The notes below the pieces were generated by a model that ran no database searches, was not told where the DNA came from, and saw only the letters and a program-made list of their open reading frames with translations. 64,000 nt of DNA from Natronolimnobius sp. AArcel1 (GTDB lineage Archaea > Halobacteriota > Halobacteria > Halobacteriales > Natrialbaceae), in NCBI RefSeq assembly GCF_011043775.1, contig NZ_JAAKXY010000001.1, positions 535,617 through 599,616 of the forward strand, written 5' to 3'. The position numbers were made by a program, and so were the translations under genes. Shown here piece after piece: positions 44,906 through 54,507 of the stretch (position 1 is its first letter; each line of letters begins with the position of its first letter).

Positions 44906-46606
44906 CTATACTGGACTGAGTTCCTCCTGATACGCGCCGTGATGGTCCTCGAAGACCTGCATAATTTCGCCCATTGTCGCGTATGCTTTCACCGCATGAA
45001 TAATGGGGGGCATGACGTTCTCATCGCTGGCAATTGCGTCAGATAGCGCCTCGAGGCGGACATCAACGGCGTCATCGTCGCGCTCGGCTTTGACGGACTC
45101 GAGGCGCTCGAGTTGCCTGTTTCGAGTGGTCTCGTCGACCTGGAGAATGTCCGGTGCGGTGTCCTCTGCAATCGTGTACGCGTTGACGCCGACGACGGTT
45201 TCCTCGCCGCGTTCGACGCGTTGTTGGTACTCGTAGCTGGCGTCGCCGATTTCACGCTGGAAGTAGCCGTCGCTGATGCCGGTGAGGACGCCATCGCGAA
45301 TCGACCCATCGCCCAACTCTCCGATCTCCTCGAGATATACCATGATCTCCTCATCAAGTTCGTTCGTCAGCGCTTCGATGGCGAAACTACCGCCCATTGG
45401 ATCGACGATATCAGCCGCACCGGATTCCTCTGCGATGATCTGTTGGGTTCGAAGTGCGACGCGGACGGCCTTCTCGCTCGGCAACGCCAGTGCCTCATCG
45501 AAGCTGTTGGTGTGCAGTGACTGAGTGCCGCCCAGCACGCCCGCAAGTGCCTGAATCGTGACGCGGACAATATTATTGAGCGGCTGTTGGGCAGTCAGTG
45601 ACTGGCCCGCCGTCTGTGTATGGAATTTCAGACGTTTGGATTCGGGTTCGGTTGCGTCGTACCGGTCTTCCATTACGCGGGCGTAGACGCGACGAGCAGC
45701 ACGGAACTTCGCGACCTCCTCGAAGATCGAGTTATGCGAGTTGAAGAAAAACGACAGCAGCGGGGCAACGTCGTCGATATCGAGGCCACGCTCGAGGCAA
45801 TCCTCCACGTAGGCAAAGCCATTGGCGAGGGTGAACGCGGCTTCCTGTGCGGCTGTCGAACCGGCTTCGCGGATGTGATAGCCCGACACCGAGATTGGGT
45901 GAAAGCGCGGGGTTTCGCCGGCCGCGAACTCGATTGTATCTGTGACGACTGCGAGTGAGGGCTCGGGTGGGATTACCCACTCCTTTTGCGCGATGAACTC
46001 TTTGAGCATGTCGTTCTGAAGTGTGCCACGAATCTCATCTCGAGGCACGCCCTGTTGATCGGCCAGCGCGACGTACATCGCGTAGATCACCGGCGCAGAG
46101 GGGTTGATCGTAAAGGATGTCGAGACGTCGCCGATGTCGATGCCGTCGAATAGAATCTCCATATCGCGGAGGGTATCGACCGCGACGCCTTCCGTGCCGA
46201 CTTCGCCCTCGCTCATCGGATGATCCGAGTCGAGGCCCATCAGCGAGGGCATGTCGAACGCCGTCGACAGCCCGGTCTGGCCCTCCTCGATCAGGTACTG
46301 AAAGCGCTCGTTCGTCTCCTCTGCCGTTCCGAAGCCGGCGAACTGGCGCATCGTCCACGTCCGCCCGCGATACATCGTCGGATACGGGCCGCGCGTGTAC
46401 GGTGGCTCGCCGGGGAATCCGAGATCCTCGTCGTACTCGAGGTCGGCGATATCGTCGTGCGTATACAGGCGCTCGACCTCGTGATTCGACACCGTGGCGA
46501 ACCGCTCTTGGCGCTCGCCGTGGCGCTCGAGGGTTGGCTCGAGTGTCTCACGTTCCCAGCGCGTGCGCCCGCTGCGGACCGCCTCGAGGTCGTCGTCATC
46601 GAACAT
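44906..46606 (-). CDS. mcmA1: Methylmalonyl-CoA mutase, catalytic (alpha) subunit without B12 domain
   Basis: A 566-aa barrel subunit converting (R)-methylmalonyl-CoA to succinyl-CoA with adenosylcobalamin. Conserved blocks RTWTMRQFAGFGTAEETNERF (about 83), GLSTAFDMPSLMGLDSDHP, FHPISVSGYHIREAGS (about 240) and HTQTAGQSLTAQQPLNN are intact. The C-terminal cobalamin-binding domain is absent, as in two-subunit archaeal mutases, so a separate small B12 subunit is required and none is adjacent. TATA-like minus-strand ACACTTTAG 29 nt upstream. Confidence 0.92.
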   Translation of the reverse strand: MFDDDDLEAVRSGRTRWERETLEPTLERHGERQERFATVSNHEVERLYTHDDIADLEYDEDLGFPGEPPYTRGPYPTMYRGRTWTMRQFAGFGTAEETNERFQYLIEEGQTGLSTAFDMPSLMGLDSDHPMSEGEVGTEGVAVDTLRDMEILFDGIDIGDVSTSFTINPSAPVIYAMYVALADQQGVPRDEIRGTLQNDMLKEFIAQKEWVIPPEPSLAVVTDTIEFAAGETPRFHPISVSGYHIREAGSTAAQEAAFTLANGFAYVEDCLERGLDIDDVAPLLSFFFNSHNSIFEEVAKFRAARRVYARVMEDRYDATEPESKRLKFHTQTAGQSLTAQQPLNNIVRVTIQALAGVLGGTQSLHTNSFDEALALPSEKAVRVALRTQQIIAEESGAADIVDPMGGSFAIEALTNELDEEIMVYLEEIGELGDGSIRDGVLTGISDGYFQREIGDASYEYQQRVERGEETVVGVNAYTIAEDTAPDILQVDETTRNRQLERLESVKAERDDDAVDVRLEALSDAIASDENVMPPIIHAVKAYATMGEIMQVFEDHHGAYQEELSPV

Positions 46607-46630
46607 GCACGCTCTATCGGCGTCCGGAAG

Positions 46631-46638
46631 CTAAAGTG
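46631..46638 (-). promoter_or_regulatory. TATA box of the mutase gene
   Basis: Minus-strand CACTTTAG centred about 29 nt before the ATG at 46606. Confidence 0.45.
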
Positions 46639-46706
46639 TTGGTACCACACCACACGGCGAGAGTGGACGGAAGTGGACACGACTGGGCAGCAGCCGACAG
46701 TACCGC

Positions 46707-47837
46707 TCACTCGAGGACGTGCCGAGCGATCACTTCTTTCTGGATTTCGCTGGTGCCTTCGTAGATTGTGGTGATTTTGGCGTCGCGGTAGTAGCGCTCG
46801 ACGTCGAAATCGGTCGTGTAGCCGTAGCCGCCGTGGATCTGGACGGCTTCGTTTGCGACGTCGACGGCGGTTTCGCTCGCGAAGTACTTCGCCATGCTCG
46901 CGGCCATCGGGTCGACGCCCGCTGTGTTCTTCCGTGCGGCGTCGCGAGTCAGCAGGCGAGCGGCTTGGACGTTCGTCTGCATCTCCGCGAGTTTGTGCGA
47001 GATCGCCTGATGGTCGCTGATTGGCCGGCCAAACTGCTCGCGCTCCTTGCTGTAGGCTACGGCATCATCGAGGGCGGCCTGAGCCAGGCCAACGGCCTGA
47101 CTCGCGATGGCGATTCGCCCGCCAGTCAGGATCGAAAACGCGGCTTTCAGTCCGTCACCGACCTCGGTGAGTCGATTTTCTGCGGGGATTCGAACGTCGT
47201 CGAAGATGAGCGTCGTCGTATCGCTCGCCCGAAGGCCGAGTTTGTCCTCTTTCTTCCCGACCTCGAGGCCGTCGGTGTCTTTCGGGACGAGAAACTGGGT
47301 GACTGTCTCGGAGTCGTCGCGGTCGGTTTTCGCGAACAGGATGACGACGCCTGCGCGCTCGCCGTTGGTGATCCACTGTTTCGTGCCGTTGATCACGTAC
47401 TCCTCGGCGTCCTCGTCGAAGCGTGCCTCAGTGCTCATCTCGGCCGGATTCGATCCTGCCTCGGCTTCTGAGAGTGCAAACGCACCAACCGGCCGGCCCT
47501 CAGCCATCTCCGGGAGCCAGTCCTCGATATGGGCCTGTGTGCCGAACTCGCGGAGACACGACGTTGCGAGCGAGTGGACCGACAGCGCCGTCGCAAGCGA
47601 GAGGTGCCCAGCAGCCAGTTCCTCGTAGACGATACTTGCCGTGAGCTGATCAGCGTCGAACCCGCCGTACTCTTCGGGGACGGTCAGTCCAGTCAGATCG
47701 AGGTCTGCGAGGCTATCCCAGACGGATTCGGGAAACTCCTGGTTCGCATCCGCCTCCTCGACTGCAGGCTCAACCTCCCGTTCGACGAACGACCGCACCG
47801 TGTCCCTGATGAGTTCCTGCTCGGCTGAAAGCGCCAT
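46707..47837 (-). CDS. acd: Acyl-CoA dehydrogenase
   Basis: A 376-aa FAD enzyme making 2-enoyl-CoA. Signature blocks include AFALSEAEAGSNP (about 125), GTKQWITNGERAG and the C-terminal YRDAKITTIYEGTSEIQKEVIAR with the catalytic Glu at about 360 (short/branched-chain type position). The ATG at 47837 is 28 nt from a TATA box. Chain specificity cannot be read directly. Proximity to the mutase and a 3-hydroxyisobutyrate-dehydrogenase-like gene hints at branched acyl-CoA. Confidence 0.9.
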   Translation of the reverse strand: MALSAEQELIRDTVRSFVEREVEPAVEEADANQEFPESVWDSLADLDLTGLTVPEEYGGFDADQLTASIVYEELAAGHLSLATALSVHSLATSCLREFGTQAHIEDWLPEMAEGRPVGAFALSEAEAGSNPAEMSTEARFDEDAEEYVINGTKQWITNGERAGVVILFAKTDRDDSETVTQFLVPKDTDGLEVGKKEDKLGLRASDTTTLIFDDVRIPAENRLTEVGDGLKAAFSILTGGRIAIASQAVGLAQAALDDAVAYSKEREQFGRPISDHQAISHKLAEMQTNVQAARLLTRDAARKNTAGVDPMAASMAKYFASETAVDVANEAVQIHGGYGYTTDFDVERYYRDAKITTIYEGTSEIQKEVIARHVLE

Positions 47838-47924
47838 AGCAGAACATCGACCGTCATCGTCGTAAACGTGCTGGCGCATCACACAGTCTGGAGGTGTAGT
47901 CCTCGAGTCGCCGCTCTGTGCATC

Positions 47925-48800
47925 TCAGCTGTCGTTCTCGCCATCCTCCATCCCATTGAGCACCTGCCAGTACGTACGCAGCGCTGCGGCGTGGCCCTCC
48001 TCGTCGCTGGTTCGCCGAACGGTTGCCTTGTACGCTTCCGCCAACACACCGGCAAGCGGCAGCGCCGTCTCGGTTTCTCGAGCAACCTGTCTGGCGTAGC
48101 CGATATCTTTGTGCCAGATTGCGAGACCGCCCAGCCCCTCGATATCCTGGCTGAAGTCGCCGCTGAAGTATCGCTCCCAGATATCGAACTCGAGGAAGTC
48201 CACGAGTGGGTCTGGGTCGACATCGTTCGCGCGCATGAACTCGATAATCTCGGCGTCGATGGCGTGGTGGCCCGCATAGCGCACCTGCAATCCGAGTTTG
48301 AAAATCGTCGCATCGCCGACCGGCCCGATTCGAGTGTGGTCCGTACAGAGCGAATCGAGGAGGTCGCTCGCGGCGTCGTAGTCGGCTTCGGAGCCGCCGA
48401 CGATCATGTGCATGCCCTCGCGTGGAGAGCCGCCCGTGATCGGGGCCTCGAGAAATCGGATGTCGGCGTCGGCACAGAGTGTCTGGCACTCGAGGCTTGT
48501 CTCGGGGAGCGTCGTCGTCACGTCGATGATGAGCGAGGGAAGCGACTCACTGGCAAGGATGCCATCAGTGCCCCCCATCGTCGCCTCGACTTCGGGCGTG
48601 CCTGGAACAGCCATCACGACGGCATCGACCGCTGTTGCCAGTGCCGCCGGCGAGGTGGCGCGACTGGCACCCCGCTCACTGGCTCGCTCGAGTTTCGTCT
48701 CGTCGATATCGTACACCGTGACGTCGTAGCCATCAGCGAGCAGGTTCTCGAGGAATCCGTTGCCGATGTGCCCGACGCCGATGACACCGATGTCGTCCAT
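47925..48800 (-). CDS. 3-hydroxyisobutyrate-dehydrogenase-like NAD(P) oxidoreductase
   Basis: A 291-aa beta-hydroxyacid dehydrogenase. NAD loop IGVGHIGNGFLENLL (about 6-20), substrate motif APITGGSPREGMHMIVGG (about 118-135), catalytic Lys in GDATIFKLGLQ (about 168), where the usual KLxNN reads KLGLQ. An all-helical C-domain follows. Substrates of the family include 3-hydroxyisobutyrate and tartronate semialdehyde. Leaderless: minus-strand GTTTATTC 27 nt upstream. Confidence 0.84.
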   Translation of the reverse strand: MDDIGVIGVGHIGNGFLENLLADGYDVTVYDIDETKLERASERGASRATSPAALATAVDAVVMAVPGTPEVEATMGGTDGILASESLPSLIIDVTTTLPETSLECQTLCADADIRFLEAPITGGSPREGMHMIVGGSEADYDAASDLLDSLCTDHTRIGPVGDATIFKLGLQVRYAGHHAIDAEIIEFMRANDVDPDPLVDFLEFDIWERYFSGDFSQDIEGLGGLAIWHKDIGYARQVARETETALPLAGVLAEAYKATVRRTSDEEGHAAALRTYWQVLNGMEDGENDS

Positions 48801-48884
48801 GTGTATAGGCCTCGAAGGAGATGAATAAACGTTGGCGCAGCGGCGGTCGATGAGTGTCGCCCCGAATCGTGAAACCCGAATCAG

Positions 48885-50201
48885 TTAGTTCTCGAGCCAG
48901 TCGCCGTCGAACTCCTCGTGGAGGTACGGTTTCGCATCCTCGCCAGCGTAGGTCGCGACGATGTGGCCATCTCCCTCGAGATGGTACTTGTAGGTGGTCA
49001 GCCCCTCGAGGCCGACGGGGCCGCGAGCGTGGATTTTACCGGTGCTGATGCCAACCTCGGCACCGAGACCGAAGCGGTAACCGTCGCTGAATCGGGTCGA
49101 GGCGTTGTGGAAGACGCTCGCCGAGTCGAGACTTCGCATGAATCGGACGGCGCGGTCGTCGTCCTCGGTGACGATGGATTCCGTATGCTTCGAGCCGTAC
49201 TCGGCGATGTGATCGACTGCGTCCTCGAGTGAGTCGACGAGTGTAATCGAGAGGATGAGATCGCCGTACTCGCTCGCCCAGTCCTCGTCGGTTGCTGGCT
49301 CCGCCTCGATGATCTCCCGGACCGCCTCGCTGCCGCGGAGTTCGACGCCGGCATCCTCGTAGCGCTCGGCGATCTGTGGAAGGAACTCGTCAGCGACGGA
49401 TTCGTGGACCAACAGCGTCTCGACGGCGTTACAGACAGCGGGATACTGCACTTTCGCGTCGAACGCGATATCGGACGCCATCTCGAGGTCTGCGTCGTCG
49501 TCGATGTAAACGTGACAGATTCCCTCAGTGTGGCCGAGCACCGGGATGCTCGTGTTGTCCTGAATATACTCGACGAACGCCGAACTGCCCCGTGGCATCA
49601 GGAGGTCGATTGCATCGTCCATCTCGAGGAGGGCGTCGACGTCCTCGCGTGCCTCGATCAGCTGTGCCCAGCCAGTCGGGAACTCGTCGGTCGCCTCTCG
49701 GATGATGTCGTACAGCACGCGGTTGGAGTGACTTGCTTCGCTTCCGCCTTTCAGAATCACGGCGTTGCCGGATTTGAGGCTAAGCGCGGCGATCTGGACG
49801 AGCGCGTCTGGGCGGGATTCGAACACCGTCCCGACGACACCGATTGGGACGGCGAGTTTGTACAACTCGAGGTCTTCGTCGAGTCGTCGCGAGACGAGCG
49901 TCTTCTCGAGCGGGTCCGTCTGCTCGGCGACGCTCCGAACCATCTCCGCGATATCCTCGAGTTTCGACTCGGAGAGTTTCAGTCGGTCGACGAGCGCCTG
50001 GCTGTACTCGCCTTCTTCGAGCAGTTCCTCGCCCGCGGCGACGTCTTTCTCGTTCGCCTCGAGAATTTCGTCCGTGCGCGCTTCGATTGCGTCGGCAATC
50101 GACCGCAGACCCGCGTTGCGCTCGTCCGCCGAGCACATTGCAAGCCTGCGTGCGGCAGTCTGTGCCTCATCGACTTTGGCTCGTGCTGTCTGTTCAGTCA
50201 T
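48885..50201 (-). CDS. proA: Glutamate-5-semialdehyde dehydrogenase
   Basis: A 438-aa second enzyme of proline synthesis, reducing glutamyl-5-phosphate with NADPH. Active-site Cys is in [14 protein letters not shown] (about 255). Other family blocks are [35 protein letters not shown] and [13 protein letters not shown]. The start overlaps the proB stop by 8 bp. Last gene of the proCBA unit. Confidence 0.95.
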   Translation of the reverse strand: MTEQTARAKVDEAQTAARRLAMCSADERNAGLRSIADAIEARTDEILEANEKDVAAGEELLEEGEYSQALVDRLKLSESKLEDIAEMVRSVAEQTDPLEKTLVSRRLDEDLELYKLAVPIGVVGTVFESRPDALVQIAALSLKSGNAVILKGGSEASHSNRVLYDIIREATDEFPTGWAQLIEAREDVDALLEMDDAIDLLMPRGSSAFVEYIQDNTSIPVLGHTEGICHVYIDDDADLEMASDIAFDAKVQYPAVCNAVETLLVHESVADEFLPQIAERYEDAGVELRGSEAVREIIEAEPATDEDWASEYGDLILSITLVDSLEDAVDHIAEYGSKHTESIVTEDDDRAVRFMRSLDSASVFHNASTRFSDGYRFGLGAEVGISTGKIHARGPVGLEGLTTYKYHLEGDGHIVATYAGEDAKPYLHEEFDGDWLEN

Positions 50202-51027
50202 TGATGACTCCGTTTATTGGGATAAATAGCGTTCCAACCGCCTTTTCAGCTGCGATTTTCTCGAGCACATCCGGTTCGGTGGACTTGGCGATGATTGCTG
50301 GAATGCCGTACTCGCTGACGTCGCGTGCGCCCTGGACTTTCGTCTGGATGCCACCGAACTCGCTGGTGGAACTGTCGTCGATAATCGCTTGCACCTCGTC
50401 GTAGTTGCGACCGACTCCCTCGATGAGCGTCGCCGTCTCGTCTTCTTTCGGATTCCCGGTGTAGACGCCGCCAACGTCGGTCAGCGTCACGAGCAAATCC
50501 ACCTCGATACCGACCGCGAGCGAGGACGAAAGCATATCGTTGTCGCCAATGCGAATCTCCTGCGTAGCGACGGCATCGTTCTCGTTGATAATCGGAACGA
50601 TGCCCCACTCGAGCAGCGTGTCGATCGTGTTCTGGACGTTCGTAAATCGCTCGGGGTTCTCGAGGTCGTGCTGGGTGAGAAGCAACTGGGCGATTTTCTG
50701 GTCGTAGCGCTCGAAGCTCTTGGTGTACTCACGCATGAGGTGGCTCTGACCAACCGTCGATAATGCCTGGGACGCTTCGACGGTGTCGCCATCGTAGACG
50801 ATTCGCCCCTTTCCGGCACCGACGGCTCCTGAGGAGACGAGAATTACGTCTTTGCCTCGGTCACGGAGCGCAGCGATATCATCGACGAGTTTATCGAGTT
50901 TCTCGATGTCGAGTTTCGAGGCCGCGTTGGTGAGCGAGTTCGTCCCAGCTTTGACGATGACGCGATCTGCGTCTGCAGCGAGTTCCCGTGCCTCCTCGAG
51001 TTCGGATTGGGAAACGCCCTCACTCAT
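50194..51027 (-). CDS. proB: Glutamate 5-kinase (no PUA domain)
   Basis: This 277-aa amino-acid kinase phosphorylates glutamate as the first step of proline synthesis. Blocks [11 protein letters not shown] (about 23), [10 protein letters not shown] (about 60), [18 protein letters not shown] (about 150) and [22 protein letters not shown] are present. The C-terminal PUA domain of many bacterial enzymes is missing, which can alter feedback by proline. The ATG at 51027 overlaps the proC end; an ATG six bases earlier is possible. Confidence 0.93.
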   Translation of the reverse strand: MSEGVSQSELEEARELAADADRVIVKAGTNSLTNAASKLDIEKLDKLVDDIAALRDRGKDVILVSSGAVGAGKGRIVYDGDTVEASQALSTVGQSHLMREYTKSFERYDQKIAQLLLTQHDLENPERFTNVQNTIDTLLEWGIVPIINENDAVATQEIRIGDNDMLSSSLAVGIEVDLLVTLTDVGGVYTGNPKEDETATLIEGVGRNYDEVQAIIDDSSTSEFGGIQTKVQGARDVSEYGIPAIIAKSTEPDVLEKIAAEKAVGTLFIPINGVIND

Positions 51028-51796
51028 CGCCATATGCCTCCGCGAGTTCGCTCGAGCGGCGTTCGGCTGCCAGTACCGCATCAGTGACCGCCTCATCTGC
51101 GTCGCTGTCCCACAGGACGTCCATGCCTTCGATTGTCGTCCCGTTTGGCGAGCAGACAGCGTCGATGAGATCATCGATTGCTTCGTCAGAGCGCAACACC
51201 GTCTCAGCAGCGCCTTTGAACGTCTGTGCGGCGAGCGTTCTGGCGTCGTCGTCGTCGAGCCCAGCCTCGACGCCCGCAGATTGCATCGCACCCAGCAAGT
51301 AGAAGACGAACGCCGGGCCGCTTCCGTTCACCGCAGTCGCGATGTCCATCTGGGACTCGTCGATTTCGACGAACTCGCCGACAGCATCGAGCATTGCGCG
51401 AACCTCGTCGGTGACGCTGTCGGCCGTGACTGCCGCAGCCATGTTCTGTGTCCGCGCCGCGAGATTCGGCATCACTCGCACGACCGTCGCCGGTGTCTGT
51501 TTTTCGACGGTGTCCGTCGAGACGCCAGCCGCGATCGTCACGAGTGTCTGCTCAGCGGACAACTCGAGTTCCTCGAGGAGGACAGAGACGACCGACGGTT
51601 TCACTGCGATGACGACGAGTCCGATCTCTGTGGCCACGCTGAGGTCGGTTGTCGTCGTCTCGCAGTACGGTGCGACTGCAGCGAGCGCATCTTCGTCGAT
51701 ATCGCACGCTGTCAGCGTATAATCATCCGTTTTGGAGAGTCCCTCGAGTAAGGACGCCCCCATGTTTCCGCAACCGATCACGCAGACTTCAGTCAT
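51020..51796 (-). CDS. proC: Pyrroline-5-carboxylate reductase
   Basis: This 258-aa enzyme makes proline from pyrroline-5-carboxylate with NAD(P)H. N-terminal loop [15 protein letters not shown] (about 5-19) and the dimer domain with [26 protein letters not shown] (about 165-190). First gene of an operon (proC-proB-proA) whose reading frames overlap, so all three enzymes of the route are made from one message. TATA-like TTGTATGT about 30 nt upstream. Confidence 0.94.
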   Translation of the reverse strand: MTEVCVIGCGNMGASLLEGLSKTDDYTLTACDIDEDALAAVAPYCETTTTDLSVATEIGLVVIAVKPSVVSVLLEELELSAEQTLVTIAAGVSTDTVEKQTPATVVRVMPNLAARTQNMAAAVTADSVTDEVRAMLDAVGEFVEIDESQMDIATAVNGSGPAFVFYLLGAMQSAGVEAGLDDDDARTLAAQTFKGAAETVLRSDEAIDDLIDAVCSPNGTTIEGMDVLWDSDADEAVTDAVLAAERRSSELAEAYGDE

Positions 51797-52304
51797 CCTA
51801 GTTCACAGGAGGTGCGCAAGAGAACATACAATTTGGCTTTTTGCTTAATCGACGGAGCCGTTGTATCGGTTGCAGAATCGACACGCGAAACTGACCCGCT
51901 CATTGCGGCCATACTGGTATCGTTCTGGACACGTTCATAAATTCGTCTCAGTTTATATTACCAGGGACGAGAAGACATATCTAAAGATGTCGTAGTTATG
52001 ATGTGTTGTTGGCCATACCACATTTTGGTAGCAATAGGATAATAACGCTCGGATAAGGTATGTTTTGGAGAGATGGAATAGAGAATGTGTGGATATACTA
52101 TGCGTTCCTAAAATTAGGGCCCAAATATCGTATGAGAGGGAACTCGACTCGAGTTACTACGCGAATTGGGGGTCCAGAAACGGTTCCTGCGGGGTTAAAC
52201 AGCAATTTGTATTTAGAAGTATCTGATTTCAGCCTATTGTTCACTTCCCTGATAATAAATTCCGATATAGTTTAAAGCCGGTTTCATTCAGGAGGAGACA
52301 GCTG

Positions 52305-52376
52305 GTGACAAGTAACGAAACAGTGTATGAATTGTATCGAGAGCGATACGCTGTCCAGAACAGAGTACAGGAGTAA
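52305..52376 (+). CDS. Possible 23-aa micro-ORF
   Basis: A GTG start sits behind GGAGGAG (52291-52297), a strong Shine-Dalgarno match, and a TATA-like AGTTTAAAG near 52269-52277. The product would be VTSNETVYELYRERYAVQNR plus three residues, helical and charged. It could also be a remnant of a longer gene. No relative recognised. Confidence 0.28.
   Translation: MTSNETVYELYRERYAVQNRVQE
52334..52349. repeat. Palindrome GTATCG-AGAG-CGATAC
   Basis: Perfect 6-bp arms with a 4-nt loop. A related TATCG-TG-CGATA lies at 52393-52404, 44 bp further on. Confidence 0.4.
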
Positions 52377-52599
52377 CAGCCAATGTAAATCGTATCGTGC
52401 GATATAGAATCTGCTCAAGGACGCTGTTAGGATACCAAACTGGTTCGACTCCTGTTGATCCGTTGTAGATGATTCGTTGCTCAGTCAGAGAACGAAATAC
52501 AGTATGGCTCGGTAGACAGTACGCTGCAACAGGTGTACCTCGTGTCCGCCAAGTTCACAAACAGCATCGCAATCGTCGTGTACTGACGGTGGGGATACG

Positions 52600-52607
52600 T
52601 TTTTAAT
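52600..52607 (+). promoter_or_regulatory. TATA box of the UspA gene
   Basis: TTTTTAAT-like element centred 26 nt before the ATG at 52630 but only 17 nt before the ATG at 52621. It decides the start. Confidence 0.5.
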
Positions 52608-52629
52608 CACGACCCTCGTCATGTTTGCT

Positions 52630-53073
52630 ATGGCCTCGGTACTCGTACTCCTACTGAACGACACGCCTGATCAAAAACTACTCGAGACAGCGAATCAACA
52701 CATATCTGGCACCGACATGTCTGCTGTCGTCTGCCGACTCATCGATGAGAGCCAGTATCAGAGCGAACTTCCGCAAAATGCCCGCTCAGGAAACGAACTC
52801 TCGAGCATTGACGAACTCGAAGCCGATGCGACCGAGACGGCTGAAGCCGTCGTGGCATCGACGTTCGACGACGACAGTGCAGTCACAGCCCATGGAATCG
52901 TTGGTCACATCCCAGATGCAATTCTCGAGTTCGCGGCCGAACACGAGTGTGAACACATCTTTGTGACCGGCCGTAAGCGATCACCGGTTGGGAAGGCGCT
53001 CTTCGGAGACGTTGCACAGCACGTTCTTCTCGAGTTTGATGGACCAGTAACAGTAACGACCGTCGACGAGTAA
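52630..53073 (+). CDS. UspA-family universal stress protein
   Basis: A 147-aa single Usp domain: start ASVLVLLLNDTPDQKLLETANQH, end HECEHIFVTGRKRSPVGKALFGDVAQHVLLEFDGPVTVT, where the G-x2-G-x9-G(S/D) nucleotide loop is only partly kept (GRKRSPVGKALFGD). Such proteins often neighbour transporters in haloarchaea, here the TRAP genes. The ATG at 52630 is supported by TATA spacing. Confidence 0.85.
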   Translation: MASVLVLLLNDTPDQKLLETANQHISGTDMSAVVCRLIDESQYQSELPQNARSGNELSSIDELEADATETAEAVVASTFDDDSAVTAHGIVGHIPDAILEFAAEHECEHIFVTGRKRSPVGKALFGDVAQHVLLEFDGPVTVTTVDE

Positions 53074-53121
53074 GCGTAACGCAGGGGACAACGAACGCCT
53101 GTAATTCACGGTAGAAGCAAA

Positions 53122-53141
53122 GCACTTGCGACGCAAAGTGC
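53122..53141. repeat. Hairpin between convergent uspA and dctP
   Basis: GCACTTGCG pairs with CGCA-A-AGTGC, leaving one bulged A. It lies in the 149-bp convergent gap and may mark transcript ends of both genes. Confidence 0.35.
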
Positions 53142-53222
53142 CTGTTATTCTCACGGGAGCGGACAGGGCTTAAGAGAGACAAGACTCGTGACGGACGCTG
53201 GGTCGTTGTCGGGTACCGGAAT

Positions 53223-54242
53223 TCAGAGGTTCTGCCAGTCGTCCCAGGAGCCTTCCCATGTAGAGTCGAACAGGTCTTCGACAGCCGGCTCAGCCAGATC
53301 AGCAAACGCATCCTGATCGACATCGTCGACAACTTCCATACCGTCGTCTTCGAGTTCTGCAATCAAGTCATCCTCTTCATCTTCCGCCCGATCGCTGGCA
53401 TCCAACGACGCCTCTTCGGCAATCTCGAGGATTGCATCCTGGTGTGCCTCGTCGAGACCCTCGAAGAAATCGTCGTTAACATACAGACCACCCGCTTGGA
53501 CCTGGTGCCCAGTCAGGCTGAGATAGTCCTGGACTTCCTGCAGATTGTGTGAACTGATCTGCGCGATGTCACCCTCGGAGGCATCTGCAACACCCTGCTC
53601 GAGCGCACTGTAGAGTTCATCGAGTGCAACAGACGTTGCGGATGCACCGATCTCTTCCCAGATCGTCACCCATGGATCGAGTTCAGGAAGGCGCAGGTCG
53701 ACTCCGTCGAGATCATCAGGTTCGGTGACTGCCTGATTTGCCGTGAAGTGGCGGAGACCGCGGAAGATGAACGAGCCGACGTGGCGCTGATTTCCTTCGT
53801 CAATCAACGTCTCTTGGGCGGGTTCGAACTCTTCGCTGTCTTCGATATCGCGAAGGTGATCCAGATCCTCGAGGACGAATGGGTTGTCAAAGAAGTAGTA
53901 CTCAGACGCGAACATCTCGTATGGGACGCCGCCACCGGAGTGCATTTCGATGACGCCTTCTTGAACCTGTTCGGCGATTTCATCCTCTGCCCCGTAGGAT
54001 CCGCCGGGGATCACTTCGATCGAAACAGCGCCATCCGTCTCGTCTTCAACCTGTTCAGCGAAGTCTTCGGCAGCGTCGACGAGTACGTGTCCCTCTTCGA
54101 ACGAACTCGCTAACGTTGCGTCTTCGCCGCCGTTGTCGTCGTCCATACACCCAGCAAGTCCAGCAACGCCGAGTGCACCGAGACCAATTGCTGAACGACT
54201 CAATACATCCCGCCGGGTACTGCTCGTGTAGTTACCGCTCAT
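53223..54242 (-). CDS. dctP: TRAP transporter substrate-binding lipoprotein (DctP type)
   Basis: A 339-aa surface receptor with twin Arg (STRRDVLSRSAIG), lipobox LAGC (Cys about 32) and an Asp-rich linker. The DctP fold includes the family-typical carboxylate-binding Arg region (GVDLRLPELDPWVTIWEEIGASAT, about 165-190). Binds organic acids in characterised relatives. It is divergent from the dctQM genes (265 bp between starts). The ATG at 54242 opens the signal peptide. Earlier in-frame Met codons at 54275 and 54332 are less likely. Confidence 0.89.
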   Translation of the reverse strand: MSGNYTSSTRRDVLSRSAIGLGALGVAGLAGCMDDDNGGEDATLASSFEEGHVLVDAAEDFAEQVEDETDGAVSIEVIPGGSYGAEDEIAEQVQEGVIEMHSGGGVPYEMFASEYYFFDNPFVLEDLDHLRDIEDSEEFEPAQETLIDEGNQRHVGSFIFRGLRHFTANQAVTEPDDLDGVDLRLPELDPWVTIWEEIGASATSVALDELYSALEQGVADASEGDIAQISSHNLQEVQDYLSLTGHQVQAGGLYVNDDFFEGLDEAHQDAILEIAEEASLDASDRAEDEEDDLIAELEDDGMEVVDDVDQDAFADLAEPAVEDLFDSTWEGSWDDWQNL

Positions 54243-54255
54243 AACGTCACTCGGT

Positions 54256-54265
54256 GGTTTTGCCT
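54256..54265. promoter_or_regulatory. lutC-like half site upstream of dctP
   Basis: GGTTTTGCCT here is identical to 10 bp of the inverted repeat ahead of lutC (59330-59339, opposite strand). It lies 14 bp before the dctP ATG. Confidence 0.4.
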
Positions 54266-54477
54266 GATTCCTCATGACTGTTTCGATTAGCAGAGCGTTG
54301 TTTCGTGCCGTTAGCTCGCAGTCACTAGTCAAGAGCGCAAAAAAAGATCACAAAATAGGCTTGGAAATGTATCACCTGCAACTTCACTATCCAACTGACT
54401 CGAGCGAGATCTGTCATACAAAAGTGAAGTGAAACCGTCTCGATCACAGGTTTTCCGCGCCTGCGATGAACATAATG

Positions 54478-54485
54478 CTTATTTG
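54478..54485 (+). promoter_or_regulatory. TATA box of dctQM
   Basis: CTTATTTG centred about 27 nt before the ATG at 54508. It supports that start over the ATG at 54466, which lies upstream of the box. Confidence 0.55.
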
Positions 54486-54507
54486 TCCACGACGTAATCC
54501 GCTTGAT

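Larger units (their letters stand above)
51797..52629. other. Long gene-poor gap before the organic-acid block
   Basis: Over 800 bp of AT-richer sequence. A 71-codon ORF at 52060-52275 is not convincing. Visible: a possible micro-ORF at 52305-52376, and two nearby palindromes sharing TATCG...CGATA (52334-52349 and 52393-52404). The rest shows nothing identifiable. Confidence 0.5.

Noticed and set aside
52060-52275. A 71-codon plus-strand ORF in the gap before uspA
   Set aside because: Composition unlike neighbours, no TATA box or ribosome site, no motif.
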